DNA from: Acanthornis magna
Lineage: Eukaryota; Chordata; Aves; Passeriformes; Acanthizidae
Assembly (NCBI GenBank): GCA_036785705.1
Contig: JAWUZG010000173.1
Coordinates: 4,449,001-4,513,000, forward strand
Direction: 5' to 3'
DNA length: 64,000 bases
Made by a program: the position numbers and the translations under genes. Below the pieces are notes generated by a model that saw nothing but the letters and a program-made list of their open reading frames with translations, did not search any database and was not told the DNA's origin. Shown piece after piece: positions 1-13,600 of this stretch; the first letter of the stretch is position 1; each line of letters begins with the position of its first letter.

Positions 1-3000
1 TCAGAGACAGATATATTTGACACAAGAATTTTGTTGTACTACAAGGACTGGCCCATGGAGTAAGGAGCCTGGGGAATTTCCATCGTTTGATTTATATGCA
101 CTTTTATAGATCATCCTCATATTATTTGAGAGTGATGGGCAATTCAGGATTCATCTATGCACGCTATGCCTTATGCAGTGACTTGAACAACTCCCTTGAG
201 ACAGAGTGTAAATAATATTCCTTACCCATGCAGAAATAAATGGGATTTTGCTACTCTGCTCCCCAAATGTCAGGTGGGCAGGAAAGAGACAGTGAAAGAG
301 CTGCAAGAGGAGGAAGAGTATGAAACTGCGACTTGTTCCTTCATTTTATTGTGCATTTACTGTGGCTGAGGTAAGAAAGGAAAGTCAAGTCTTTAGGGCT
401 AATCTTGAAAGGATGCATTCCAGTGTCGTCTCTTTCCTAGGGCCATCCTTTAATGCACACTCGACTCACATCTTTGAGAACCCAAGGGAAAGGCACTGCA
501 ATGATGCCGATAGTCAGCAACGAAAGACAAAAACATTTTTGCTCTTCTTGCGTGGGTAATTGCAGTGAAAAACCAAATAGGATTTAATAAGGATATTTTA
601 CCACGGTTAGCAAGTCAACAGCTGGCAAGCAATGACATCAAGAGCAGGTCTGTGGAGGATAAGGCATCATCTTGGCACAAACACTGCTCTGTGCCCCTCT
701 TACACTGTCACACCTGTAGCTCTCTCAAATTTGCAGAAAGGTTAAAATTGATTTATTCAAGCCTAAGAGAAGTAGTCCCACGTTTTGAAAATAATGGTAC
801 TTGATGGTAATGTCACTTCAGACTATGCACATTCCCTTACTAGTGCCGATTATTAATAAGTTGTTTAATAATATTAAAAAAAAAAAAAATAAAAAGCAGT
901 TCAGAGCAGAGAAATCTCTGTGTTGATCAAGCAGCATGGATAAAAATAGAGTTACACCTTACCTGAGTCCATGGTTCTCATAGATTTTCCTCTGATGCAG
1001 CCGTGTCATCACACAGTGGGATTCAAATTGAAAATCAAGGACCCAGGAAGCTGGACAAGAACTTAACTCACTGAATCTGCAGAATTAGCTTTTCAGTATT
1101 ATAATAAAATTTCCGTGCTATCTGCATAAATAGTCCCTTACTTAAAAAAAAAACCCACAAAGTAGATTCTTGATATGAAGAAACTAAAGGTATCAGTGTT
1201 CATATTAGTTCTCTGCTGGAGTCTCCAGTGGCTTTCACTCAGCCAATTCTATTTAGAACTGGAGTAAAAGAAAGTAGAGTCCATTTTTCTGCACCTTTCC
1301 ATGCAAACACCACCAAGACTTGCCCAGGTCCTGGTCTCACAGCAAGACACTGAGATCAGCAGATAACAGAGGAAGCTGTCTTCTGATTGAGATAAACATC
1401 CTCAATGCCACTGAACTCAGAGCAATTCTGCAAAAAAAAACCCCAAAAAACCAAGAATGGGAGCTCAGGCTGCCACATAGTGCTAAAAAAAATTTACGAA
1501 TTAAATATTTTATTTATGTCTTGCATCAAGTTCTGCTTACTGACACCACAGGAAGCTGTGTATACCTCTATTGATTTCCAAATTTTCACCTTTCAACTTA
1601 TAAAATTCAATGAAAAATTGAAATGCTCTTTCCCATTTCATGAGTACCAGAATTTTCCATGCACTTAGCAGTCCCCTATAATATAATAAACATTTCAAAA
1701 TAAAGTATGGAAAATTGAGTCCATACTAAAAACAGCAGCAAATAAAAAAAAAAAAATCCAAACAAAAACAAAAACAAAAACAAACAAAACAAAAACAAAA
1801 ACACCCAACTAAACAAACAAAAAAACCCAACCAAACAAAAAAAAAAACTCACAAAAAAAGGGAAAAAGCCCCAACAAACAAACAAACAAAAAGTCCCAAA
1901 GGCAAACAAAACAGATCACATCTATTAGTGTCTAGCAGGAAAACAGCTGTCTATCAAAGCTCAGTCTTCCTATCTGACCACAATCAAACAAACAAGACAG
2001 CCAAACGCCTCTAGGGCAGGGGCTCTGAGGAGTAAAGGAATATCTGCAAGTCTGGAGCTGAAAGGCTGCTATTCTACAAAGGATGTCAATCAGTCCTTGG
2101 TCATTCTCCTGTGTGGGAAGGGAAAAAATACTCTTTCACACAGGTGAACATTAGTCCAAAGCAAAAGTGTGCCTAGAGGATTTTTTTCCTTTTTTCTTTT
2201 TTTTTTTTTTTCTTATAACACAAACGGACATTCTCCCAGAGGAGAAGTTGGACAGGGAGAAAAGTCCAACTTTTCCCAACAGGGAAAAAAGAGACTGAAA
2301 GTTTATTTGAAGCAGGTTTTGTACCTTGAAAAGGCAAATCTCTTTCCCACTGGAGTCAGTAATTTTAAATTTAACAAAAGTTTTCATTGAACATGTGTGT
2401 ATCCATACCTATTCAAAAAGAGGAGCTGTCTTTCATCTGGCAAAGTTCATCTAGAGGGGGTTACAGCTCTGCTCTTCTTTCTGTCTTTTTCAGACAACTA
2501 TACCTTAATTTCTAGTGTTTTCATGTAAATTAACTACACTTGTCAGTCTCCTATGTTTATCTTTTGGGTCTTATGACTACTGAACTAAAGGATTCTCTCC
2601 TGGATTCTGAAAAGCCACAGGTATTTGCCTCAGCTATAAATTTTGCTTTGACCATTTCAACCTGGAGGAAAATAAGACTACTGTGCACCTGTCAAAATTA
2701 AAGTTTATTGAACAGAAAATTTGTATGGCTAATATAAAATGTATATAAAAAAGATTTTATCAATCAACAAGTAACGTGATCTGACTGCTTTGCTGGCATG
2801 ATATTCAGAGCACTCCTCTCTTGCATCTTTCTTCAGCTGAATCTAAAAATCTTAGATTGTTTTTCTTTACTTACAAACTCTATGGCATAGCCAGACACGT
2901 GCTGGTTTCATTTAGCTGTGTAATTGCTGATCTTGTTTGCAAATGTTGCTAAATATATGATTAGGCATAAACTGCAGCAAGTCTACTCAATACATTCAGA

Positions 3001-4105
3001 CAAATTTTATTATTGCACTCCTTATCTCAAATACTCACAGACAAAATCTTCAATTATCCAGTTCACAGTTGTCTAATTTCTTCTGCAAGGCTTTCATTAT
3101 CTGACTTGTTGTACTGAAGTCAGAAACATTTATGCCAGTGAGTCTAAAGTTTGGACCTACAATGAATCCTGGAGAGTTGGTCACCGGGCACACACACAGC
3201 CCACAAAGCATGAACATGTCTGCTACGTTCTGATTGTACTTGTGGCTTCATGCTTAGTTTCTAAAGCATGGCTGGATATCAGCTCACAGCTATGAATGTT
3301 TTGGATGAGTCATTTATTATTCCAAAGGAAACCCGGGCCATTTTCTGCACTGATTCACTTTAGGGAAGTAGACCATCTTGTCCAAACTTTATCCATCAGC
3401 AGAGATAGAATATGGGCCATAGATTGTCTCCAGCTTTACACTGGACTTGATATTTTACAACTCCAACCTCTCTCCCATGAATCTAAACGTATCCACAGCA
3501 TGGAAAATTAATTCTTTGAACTCACATCCAAGAGTGATAAGGAAGATATCAACTGAGTGCAAGCAATGTGGTGTACCCTTCATAACAAATGGCTACAGCA
3601 GAAGGAGAGCAGAGGAAAATGGTAGTTTGCTCTGAACTGAGAAACTGGAAGTTTCTTAACCAACAAATCACCTTCTTTTTCCCTGGTATTGACAAGAATG
3701 CTTCAACGAACTGAGAAACAAAAATCTGGCCTCCTGCCTCAGATTTCTGAAAGCATGAAGGAATTGAAAAAAAACCCCGGAAAATGTTTTAGTTTTGAAA
3801 CTTGCTTATATTTCTTTATATTTAAAAAAACCAGTGTTTAACACAGACAAGGCAAATGATTGTTCAGTTAGCATATTGGCCAGTGATAGTTCTCACTGCT
3901 AAAACATTGCAGCAAAGGTTACGCTCTCAGCATCTGCTTGGTCGGAAATGACCTTAACGTGTCCAGAACTTTCAGAAACACTTTTCTAGGGAGTGTCTGG
4001 GACTTCAGATAAAGATCATCTCTTCATAAAATGAGCCAGGTGAAACACATTCAGCAAGTCTTTTTGTAAAGCAAATCTATACAGAATTCTATATGGTTGG
4101 CTCAA
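1..4105. other. Unassigned AT-leaning non-coding DNA
   Basis: I find no recognisable exon, RNA gene or well-preserved transposon here. All open frames are under 100 codons, overlap on both strands and resemble no family I know. Low-complexity patches are the A-runs near 870-895 and 1140-1155, the AAACA-type stretch at 1738-1897 (listed separately) and a T-run near 2187-2212. The region fits bird intergenic or intronic DNA. Very old repeats could be missed by eye. Confidence 0.6.
1738..1897. repeat. A-rich (AAAC/AAACA)n low-complexity tract
   Basis: About 160 bases made almost wholly of A with regularly spaced single C residues, forming loose AAACA and AAAC units. The opposite strand gives a Phe/Leu-rich open frame that is only a by-product of the composition. 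It may be a decayed retroposon tail or a simple-repeat expansion; I cannot tell which. Confidence 0.8.
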
Positions 4106-4964
4106 CATAGAATCATTTTGGTTGCAAAAATCCCTTAAGATCCTTTAGATGAACTGCCAATCTAACACAGCTAAGCCCACCACTAAACCATGTCCTTAGG
4201 ATGTGTCCCATGTGACATCTGCAAGCCTTTTAAATATCTCCAGGATTGGTGACTCCACCACAGCCCTGTGCAGCCTGCTTGGCTGCTGGAAAACCTTCTT
4301 GGTGAAGAAATTTTTCATAATATTTAACCAAATCTCCAGTGGTGCAACTTGAGGCGGTTTCCTCTTGACCTGCCCCTTGCTCCCTGGGAGTAGAGCCTGA
4401 CCCCCACATGGCTGCACCCTCCTGTCAGGGAATTGTGGAGAGTGAGAAGTTCCCCCCAGAGCATCCTTTTCTCCAGGCTGAGCCCTCCCAGCTCCCTCGG
4501 CTGCTCCTGTTGCTGCAAACCCTTCCCCAGCTCTGTTCCCTTCTTTGAACATGCTCCAGACCCCCAATGTCTTTCTTATCCTGAGGAGCCCAGAGCTGAA
4601 CCCAAGATTTGAGGTGGGGCCTCACCAGTGCCAAGCACAGGGGGATGGCCCCTGCCCTGGTCCTGTTGGTCACACTATTGCTGACAGGATGTCCTTGGGC
4701 TTCCTGGCCACCTGGGCACCCCAGGCTTATGTCCAGCTGCTGTCACCAACACCCTCAGGTCCTTTCCCACTGGACAGCTTTTTAGACATTCTTCCCCCAG
4801 CCTGGAGCTGCAGGGGTTGGTGTGACCCAAGGGCAGGACTGGCACTTGGCCCTGCTGCCCTCACACCATTGACCTCAGCCCATGGATCCAGCCTGCCCAG
4901 ATCCCTCTGCAGAGCCTTCCTGTCCTCCAGCAGAGCCACACTCCCATCCAACACAACAGATACA
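4106..4964 (-). mobile_element. CR1 LINE fragment, 3' end with decayed reverse-transcriptase C-terminus
   Basis: The left edge reads CATAGAATCATTTTGGTTG, the reverse complement of the avian CR1 3' terminus, so the element runs on the - strand with its 3' end at 4106. The minus-strand translation shows the familiar end of CR1 ORF2, spread over three frames: ALVRPHLKSWVQLWAP near 4620, LSLEKRMLWGELLTLHNSL near 4460, NFFTKKV near 4300 and VVESPILEIFKRLADV near 4230. A further block, ALQRDLGRLDPWAEVN, lies near 4890. Frame changes between the blocks show that the reading frame is broken. Similarity stops near 4964, so the copy is 5'-truncated, as is usual for CR1. It is about 860 bp of an element normally several kb long, and one of the longer copies here. 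Longer minus-strand open frames in this interval are remnants of this element, not host genes. Confidence 0.95.
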
Positions 4965-7900
4965 CCGACACAGGTCCCCATGACCAAGAACTTAATACAT
5001 GTTAATGAATGTGGTAAACTAAACTTACCATGCTTTACTCTGTTCTGACCATGGTTCAGTGTATTTAAATCATGTATCTTCTGGAGTGTTGGGCTTGTCA
5101 TGGAAGAGACATCAAATTTGCCACTTTTAATATAAACACAGTTATTGTTTATGGAGGCTGCTGACCAAAGAATACTCAGTAGCATTACGGCTAACAGTCT
5201 AGCTTGACACAACCCGAAATGTTTAATTGTAAGGACCCAGAATGGTTCTGTATCTTGGCATGGAAAAAATGGAAAAAATGTTGGTGATCAGACTTTATGC
5301 TGTGCATCTCCTGATCAAAAAATTTACCTCAGATAAAGATCATTATTTATATTCCTAGCAGTTCAGTTGCAGATACTTAACAACCTCCTCAATGATTTGG
5401 AATGATTATCATTCTCACTTATATTTCTGTAAGATGTGTTTAACACTTCCATTTCTGACATTTGCATGTTGCAATTGAATATACATATAAATACATATAT
5501 ATATGTCAGTATATATGCATAGCTCTATCTCAGGGAGCAGGAGACTGATGTGATGGGAATATTTAGAAGACTGATCAATCAAATCAATTTAAACTTTAAA
5601 ACAGAGCTCTACCAGATTGATGTTCATTAACAATACATATTATTTTAATGGTTTATTCCTACTCATTAACAATTATTGTCACTGCACATTCAACACAGTT
5701 AATGCTTAGCAATCAATCCTAAATTAAGTACGAGTACACAGCGCCATGGAGCTCATGTCACTGAAGTCTGTGCTGAGGACTGCAGTCCTTGGTGATTTTG
5801 ATATATGGGTTAAGGGGATCAAGTTCTCTTACAAGGGTTCTCCACTCCCTCATGTGAGAGCATACCTGTTACAAAGGTTTGGTTTTCTAGACTCTACCCA
5901 ACTCGCAGCCTCCAGATTTTGGCTTCATGCTCTCCAAAGGAGGCAGGGGGATGCTACACTCCCAGTCTGAGACAAATGCCTTCTCCTGCAGTTTGCCTAG
6001 GATATCTTTTGTCTCTCACTAAATTGCTGCTTCTTCTCCTTCAGTGAATGTTGTCTTACTGCAGCTCTTGAGGTTGTGCTGCTTCAACAATCAGCAGTTG
6101 CCCATCAGTGAGATGTTTGCAGTTCTGGGTCTTGTATTTTTGACTCATGTCCATGTTTTCAAGGCTGTTGCTGCTGTCCCACATCTAAATTGACACCATA
6201 ATAGATAAAATCCGGTACCACGCTCACGTTCACACAAATTCTCATAGCAAACTGATAACAAGTTCAAGGACTTGGATCTGGCCCCATCAGTAGAAGGCTT
6301 GTGTTCCATTAACAGAGCTGGTTATACAATTTTTGTGGGCAGTTTGGTACAAAAAAAATCTGGTAGGGCTCCCTGTTTTAGTGTGTTTTTGTATGTTTCA
6401 GTGTGCTTCTGCTTTCACGGGTGCAGCCAGTCCCTGTTTGTCCAACATATCTTTGAATTGCAAAACAACCACCTTCCCTTGACAAACAAAAGTCTCACTG
6501 GTTCTGACTGCTCATCAGTTTCAAGTCTGTGGGAAGAATTTGGGCTGGTGGTTTTAACCCAGAAAACATGACTGGCTGATGATCCTCTTCCAGTTACTAC
6601 CAGCATTTTTTTGAGGGACTTTTAAACACTTCACTTGGATTACTTCCTAAGGAAAGATTGAGATGAAAATCTTTACAGAAGGAGAACCATGATAAAAAAT
6701 ATCAACAAGAATGGTTTTTATGACAACCTCACTGGTTGTTTATTAGCTCTTTCTTCACCTATAAGCAGGACAATGGTTATGGCCAGATTAACTCCTCTTG
6801 TGAGGCAGGGATTAACAAGGAAATCAAAAGTCTTGTCTGGGGTCACAAAATAACAAGGACCTTTACTCTGACCCAAGTGACACAAGGTCAAAGGATGGAG
6901 TGAAATGGGGTGATTTAATTTAAAAAAAAATACACAAAATAAAATTAAATAACACTTTTAGACCTTAGCATAAATTGAAATTCACATAAAATTGCTCATT
7001 AGTTTCCATTTTTACTTTAGATGGATGTCTAAATCCTCACACATCTGTATGCTGGGGCTGTCTTTGAAGATAAGAGGCTCTAATTTTAGGTCTACCTGAT
7101 ACACCTTTTTCACGCCTGATCCTGAGAGCTCTTATCTCTTCTCCAACCTTGAGAGAAGCTGCTTTATTCGTTTGTTTTTTATCTGAGTGGAACCAGTTCC
7201 AGGAGAAATGTGGAGACCTGCTGAAAGGAATCAGGTGTCTGCCAAAACAATTCTAAGTTCACTTTTAAAGAGGTAGAAATGTCCCTTCCAGACAATACTG
7301 GTGTGTTTTGCCCCACGTTAAATTAATGATTCTAAAAGGAGAGAATTGATGTAAGAAATGTCACCATAGTATCTTGGAATCTCCTATTTCACCTGCGATA
7401 CCTTAGGAAACATTAATTGGGATTTGTTTCTTTAACATCAGAGGTAATCATAATACATATGATATTCGTATTATGCCACCTAACCCAATGAAATTCTGTC
7501 AACATCATGGCCTACAAATAATTGCTAGCATATAAAAATCCAGAATCTGAACCCAGATTTCTTACATCACAGCCCTACCATAATCACAAATCTTTATGTT
7601 AAAATAAAATTTCCTTATGGAATCTCTATAGCCTGGTGCCAGAAGACAGATTTTAGATTTTTAGACTTTCTGATTAAGATGTCTCCACCATCTACAATAG
7701 CTACACACAAAGTTTGATGTGTTTAAACAGTAGGAAGCTTCATGAGTCTCTGTAAAAGAGGGACAAAGAGGGCTTGATGGAGGAGAGAGGAGAGCACATG
7801 AGAGCAGAAATTTGGGGTTGTTTTTCTTTTTTCAGTCAGATAACACCAGGTATAAGTTCCCAGGCAAGTGTCTGAAGTTCAAGATAATAATCCAGTTAGC

Positions 7901-10900
7901 TCAACGATCTCATCAAAATATTCAATGTTATTTGCACAAAGCTGAAGAAGTTTTTGTGAGTGTGGTCTTGTGTGAAAGGAATGTACATTTCATTATTTGA
8001 CTTGTCAATGTTATTCATGAGGCTATGCTTTTCTCAATTGTATTTTCTTACACTGAGAAGATTTGTGTGGAGCTTTGAAAATTTATTTTATTTTCCCTGC
8101 ACAATTGTAACACACGTGAACTTTTGATAGAGCTAGACAAACTCTGTTTTAAATGCTCAAACTAATATTTACTCAAATTTATAAAACAAGGTCTCAGTGA
8201 CTAGGTTAGCCCCCACTCTGTGTTTGTTTTCTGCAGTTATTTTAGTTAATGAGTTTGCTGGCTGGGTTGTTCCTGGGAACAGCTAATTTTAGACAACTAT
8301 TAAAAAATACTAACAGAAGGTGAATTTCACAAAATGCTGCTATTTGCAATGGAAGTCTGGTTTTAAGAGTTGTGGTTTGCTCATCCAATCAGAAAAACAT
8401 ATCGTATGATTTATGTGTCTGCTCACACCATCTTGAATTTCAGATTTTAAATTTTATGTACTAACAACCATCTGCTCACAAGCTAAACTCACACCATGGT
8501 TTTATTGGAGAAAATACATGCATTCGGTAAACAGCTTTGAACAGTTGAGGAAGGTGGGGGAAAGCCATCTTATTGTACAATTTCTTCAGCAGGATGTGGA
8601 GGTCATCTTCCTTTTCCTACTTTCTTGAGTCTGTAGTGTAATATTTTGAACATTTCTTTAGTTTGGTCTACATAGCTTAATTTTTCCTGCAGGATTCAGA
8701 ATTCTTGAATTGTTCTTGAATATCTACAGTTTCATATTTGGGGAATTAATGTCTGGATGCTAGTTCTCACTGGTTTTCATAATTTTTTTGTTCCGGTCAT
8801 AAATCACTGCCTTTAACCACAGCCTCTTCAGGGAATACCCCAAATTCTGTGTTCAGGAAAAGAGTAAAGATTTATGTACCAAACACTGCGAAGGACTATG
8901 CCACATGGGCTCAAGGCTTTGCAGGAAGCCCTGGAGTATCTCCTGTTTCCAGCCTTTCTAAGAGCAGTGAAAGTGGAAGAGGTGAGGAAAGCGAGCATCC
9001 TCACCAGCAGGGTGTGGGCAAAGAGATGCTGGGCAACACTGGTGTTGCTCTGCTGGGCCATGGGGAGGAAGGAGGAGCTGAAACAGCAGATGAGGGGCCA
9101 CCACCGCTTGCCATGAGTGCAACACTCCCATTTTCTGCAGATTGGGCATGGCCAAATCTGATTTGACCACTTTTCACTTCTCCTCACCTCGTCCCTCCCT
9201 GCAGTGTGTTGTGATATGCAGGTTGTTAGCACAACAAACTGTTCCTGTTGGAATTCCCAGCTCCAAGCAGACGCGCTTATTTTTTAGTCATTTATGGGCT
9301 TTATGCTGAAATATTGAAAAAGTACAATCAGCAGCCCTGTTAATGTTTTAGCCATAATTTTTGTTCCTCTGTCCAGCTATACCTCATAGGGTGCATTGTG
9401 AAGTGCCTCAAGGTCCTGGTCTTCCACACGACCTGATCACAGCCTTGTTGGGGGACATCAGATCTGCTACCCAGTGTGCATACCCAGGTTTGCCTTGTGA
9501 ATGATCAGCAGCTGAGAACAAGAAAGTGGTTTGGATCCTCAACCTACAGATAATTTGAACCTTGGTACAGACAATGTGAATCCATTAAGCTCAAAGTTAC
9601 ACCTCCAGTGGGATGTGTTAACAGAAAGCATCCTTTCTAAAACATGATATCTAGGGCTCTGCTAGAGTTGAGACCTAAAAAAGCCTACAATCTAGGTGTA
9701 TTTGACAGTGTGATTAAGCTTTAGGGTACAAGGAGTGGTGTAAATAAGGGGGAGGAAGAGAGGACAGGGAGAAGGAAACTATTGTCAGAGAACATGGAAG
9801 GAAACAGTGACCTTCTCACCTTATTTTTATGTTTTTGCGGCAATTGCCTAGCCTCAGAGAGGAGTGGATAGAAGAACCCTGACAGCTCTAAATATCATAA
9901 AATCCCAAATGTAATTTTTCAAAGAACACCTGTAAAAGTCAGGAGAATATAAAAGTGAAGAATGAATGTAGTAGAACTCCTTGCAGCTTTTTGAAGGCCC
10001 TTCATTATTAGTGTGAGAGACAAACAGACACGGACAGAAGTACTGACAAGTACCCAGCACTCCTTTCCACACAGAAAGAGGCAAAGAAGCACCTGTACCC
10101 ACAGACAAACAGACATTCCCCAGCCATTATTTTGCACAAATGTTGCATAACACTTAAAAATTCTTCTTCCCTTCACAGAGGTTCAGAAACACTCCTCCCC
10201 CTTCAAATGCAATTAATTCTGCATTTGAAGGGGGTACAGAGGAGACCAATACCACAACACACAGCTCTGAGAGCAGAGTCTGGTCTTAGCTGTGTGAAAG
10301 AGTTTGTCACATTTAATCCTACCAGCCATAAAAGATGCAGACAATGAAGATATATGCTGCCCAAACTTAGCTTTAATTCCCTGCAACTCTGTTCGTGCTC
10401 TTGTATTATTTGCCAGAAAAGTAGCCAGTATGGCATAGATAAAAACAAAATTGCAACTTGAGGTCTGCATCATCTTCTAAGCATGTGATTCAGGGAGCTC
10501 AAGCCCAGAGCATTTACGGTTTTCTTTCCAGAACTTGCTATGTCTTTAAACAACACAGCTGAAGTAGCTTTTATATCTGTTCATCCTTGTCTGTTCTTGC
10601 TGCTGGGTTTGTACAGAGCTCCCACACTTCAAATGACAGAAGGAAAGAGTGAAGATTCTTGTCCAGTTTTGTGCAATGGGCAAAACTGTTGGTTTCTTAA
10701 TATAAATGTAAACACCACTCTTATCCATATCCAACAAAATCTTTGTATTTCAAGCTTGATTTGAGACAGGAAATTTTGGACAATACTGAATTGTTTGACT
10801 GTAAAGAGTAAAGAAAAGTTCTGCTATTTGCACTTCTAAAATTATCTCATTGTTCTGTAGAAACAAAAATTAATTTATAACCTGAATTTGTTTGTATCTA

Positions 10901-13061
10901 CTGTTACAAATAGCTCTCTTCACCAGGGCTGCATGATGCTTTCCCTGCTGTACGGTTAGTAGGTCTGATAAATTAAGAGCCATGCCCAGCATCAGAAAGG
11001 AGATTGGTAGCAGAGGTGCAATTTTAATCTGGCTTTATCTGTGTCACATACTTTAACTGCAAGAAAGTCCTTCTTAGCTGTCTAACAAGCAGGATACATA
11101 TGGTAATAAACCATGCCATGATGTGCTGGAAGTGTTTGAACAGGCTCTTCCCACAAACATTTGTCACATGGCTTTTCTTTGTTTTAGGGCTAAGATCACA
11201 CATAGATCAAGGTGAAGGAGTGCGACGCTTTAGAGAGGGACACACCAGTATTGCCCAAAGAAAGATGCACTGTAATTCAGAGGACTTAAATTCTGCTCCT
11301 AGTTCTGCTGCTGAGCTGGGAAATTCACTTCACATCAGACTGCTGATCCCAGCTTCCCATGGAAAGCTCTTTAAGCTCCACCGATGGCAAGTATTATTGT
11401 CAGATCTATTTAAGATTGATGTCATTACTTAAGCAAAAGCCTTTTCCTCATCAAAGCAGTGGTAATGACATTTCACAGCAAACTCTACCGACTTGCAGGT
11501 TATCACCTTTTCTGCTGGAACTTCTGCACAGCCCCGTGCTGGGTGCCCTGCCCAGCTGACACAGCTCCCCACAGCCCTTGTGGGGCAGTGGGTGCTCACA
11601 GAAAAGACGCAGAATTTTCCTGGTCTGGGAGGTGACCCCAGTGTTCCTGCCATGTTCTGTCATTTTTGGTATTCCCAAAAAGAAAGATTTACATTGCTTA
11701 GAGAGTGTGGATGTACCCTGGGGTTTTGCATCCCCTGGATAGTGTAGCATGTCCAGGGAAAGGAGGTGGTGCTATGCATAATAAAAGGGGATGCAACACT
11801 GTGCTCCTAACAGGGAAACAGCAGCCCATGACAAAAGGCATGTGGCGCCTTTGAAGCTTAAGAATATATGGTCACACTTCTCAGACCTTGTGCTGGTGTC
11901 CCACAGGTATCCAGATAAAACCAGAGGGGGAAAAAAAATAAAATGGGGGAGCACATTGTCAGAGCTCTGGGCAGTCTCCCATTTGTGAAAGATACACAGG
12001 AGTGTTTCCAGCTGCAGCTGAAAATACAACTGCCCTCCTAGGCCATTCAGAGTACATGAATGTGTGCAGGGGTCAGGTCCTCAACACTCACAGGTTGTAA
12101 GAGAGGTCCACAGGAGCTGGTGAGAATAACCACATGAAGATTTTGGATTTCTGATGCCTCACATGTTGGATTTGTTTTCTGGTGGTTCCAGATTCTTCTT
12201 TAAAGCTCAGATACTTGTCACATGTGCTCCTCAAAGATGGCAGAGCCTCTGAAAAACACAAATTTGTTGCTGCAGTCTGGGAGTCAGGCTCTTGGTGTTG
12301 GTCGGGGTAAAGCAACCATGACAAAATGAACAAATGCCTCTGTACATTAAAGCATAAATGTACATGAAACAGAACATCTCAGGAAGTGTAATTGGTACCA
12401 AGGACTCAATTAAATCATTGCAACAAACTCAAAGCCTTATCAAAAAGAAATTATCTTTTAAGTAAGAAATTTTTACACAGTCTCAGATCCAGCCTTCAAA
12501 GGAATTGGGACAGTGGGAGTTGACCATATGCTGACATTTCTGGTCGTCTGGTCTTTGGTGCTGCTCAGAAGCATATACATATATTACATCCTAATTTTTT
12601 TCATATCTGTAGGACATTCTTTTGCTTGACTGTGAACTCAGTGAATGCATAGGCAATTCAATACTGAAGATAACCTGATTTTATACAATAAAGAATGGCC
12701 AGAAAATAACCAGCTAAACTGCACCTCTCTGTTCAGAGAAATTCTCCCTCCGCAATCCCCTCTCTATAGAATTTTCCTCTCGCTAAAATATTTTCCCATC
12801 TAGACATGTGCAATTCCCATATGCAACTCCCAGTGCTGTCAAAATGTGCCAGGCACATCAGTGCTGAGCTGATCAGTCGGGAGAGCCAATTCCAAAGGTC
12901 AGGCTTCTTATTTCATACCTAACGCTGCTGATGTGGCTGATCAGTTCAAGGATATGTACAGAAAAGAGACAGAGAAGAATGGCCTCCTGGGGAATTCAAG
13001 ATCTGACTCGTAGCCAGCGAATTGTCCAGATAAGGCGAGTAAGTTTGTTAGCGCTGGAATG
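4965..13061. other. Unassigned non-coding DNA
   Basis: About 8 kb without a recognisable gene or a clear young transposon. It contains a short TA-rich patch (about 5479-5518) and the inverted repeat at 10197-10234, listed separately. A locally GC-richer stretch at about 8830-9200 is open on both strands (105 and 134 codons) but matches no family I know and has no convincing splice context. Small open frames elsewhere are short and overlapping. Confidence 0.55.
10197..10234. repeat. Perfect 15-bp inverted repeat with 8-nt loop
   Basis: The left arm at 10197-10211 is CCCCCTTCAAATGCA and the right arm at 10220-10234 is its exact reverse complement. They are separated by the AT-rich loop ATTAATTC. 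Pairing stops at both outer edges. The arms have no mismatches, which suggests a recent origin or some constraint. The stem is too short for a typical microRNA precursor. Confidence 0.9.
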
Positions 13062-13600
13062 CCATGTTGAGCTCATTTGGGCTGAGGTAGAGTTAAGTTT
13101 TCTTCCCAGTGGCTAGTGTGGGGCTGTGTTTTGGGTTTGTGCTGAACACAGGGCTGATAACAGAGAGATGTTTTTGTTATTGCTGAGCAGGGATTGCACA
13201 TAGCCAAGACCTTTGCTGCTTTTTGCACTGCCACGCTGGGGAGGGGCTGGGGGTGTTTGGGAGCTTAGGAGGAGACACAGCCAGGACAGGTGACCCCAAG
13301 TGACTAAAGGGATATTCCAGACTGCGTGACATCATACTCGGTGTATAAAGTGGGGGGGAAGAAGGAGGAAGGGGATATTTGGAATTTGTCTTCCCAAGTC
13401 ACCATGGCGTGTGATGGGTGTGGAGACAGTTGAACACCTGCCTGCTCATGGCAAGCGGTGAATTAATTCCTTGTTTTCCTTTGCTCACATGCACAGCTTT
13501 TGCTTTACTTGTTAAAAAAGCCTCTATCTCAGCCCCTGAATGTTCTCAGTTTTATCCTTCTGATTCTCTCTCCAGTTTTGTGGAGTTAGGTGGGGAGTTT
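13062..13600 (+). mobile_element. Endogenous retrovirus LTR (avian type), 3'-truncated
   Basis: This closely follows a common avian retroviral LTR. A U3-like part carries GTTTTTGTTATTGCTGAGCA near 13172 and GGGATATTCCAGACTGCGTG near 13308. A TATA box (TATAAA) sits at 13344-13349, followed by a G/A-rich stretch. Then come GTTGAACACCTGCCTGC near 13429, a region of CTTTTGCTTTACTTGTTAA type near 13496, and TTCTGATTCTCTCTCC near 13557. The expected terminal part after about 13600 is missing or unrecognisable, and the left edge is approximate. No gag, pol or env remnant is visible next to it, so it is a solo or truncated LTR. The orientation comes from the TATA box and the order of blocks. The family name is not assigned. 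Confidence 0.85.

Noticed and set aside
4545..5212. Overlapping frames of 161-167 codons on both strands
   Set aside because: Most of the interval is a decayed CR1. The minus-strand frame contains CR1 ORF2 residues and the plus-strand frame is its shadow.
8828..9232. Locally GC-rich stretch open on both strands (105 and 134 codons)
   Set aside because: No recognised motif, no convincing splice sites and no preference for one strand. An unknown old repeat or chance is more likely than a gene.
13062..13600. Possible host promoter with TATA box
   Set aside because: The TATA box sits inside a recognisable retroviral LTR and no downstream host exon is visible.
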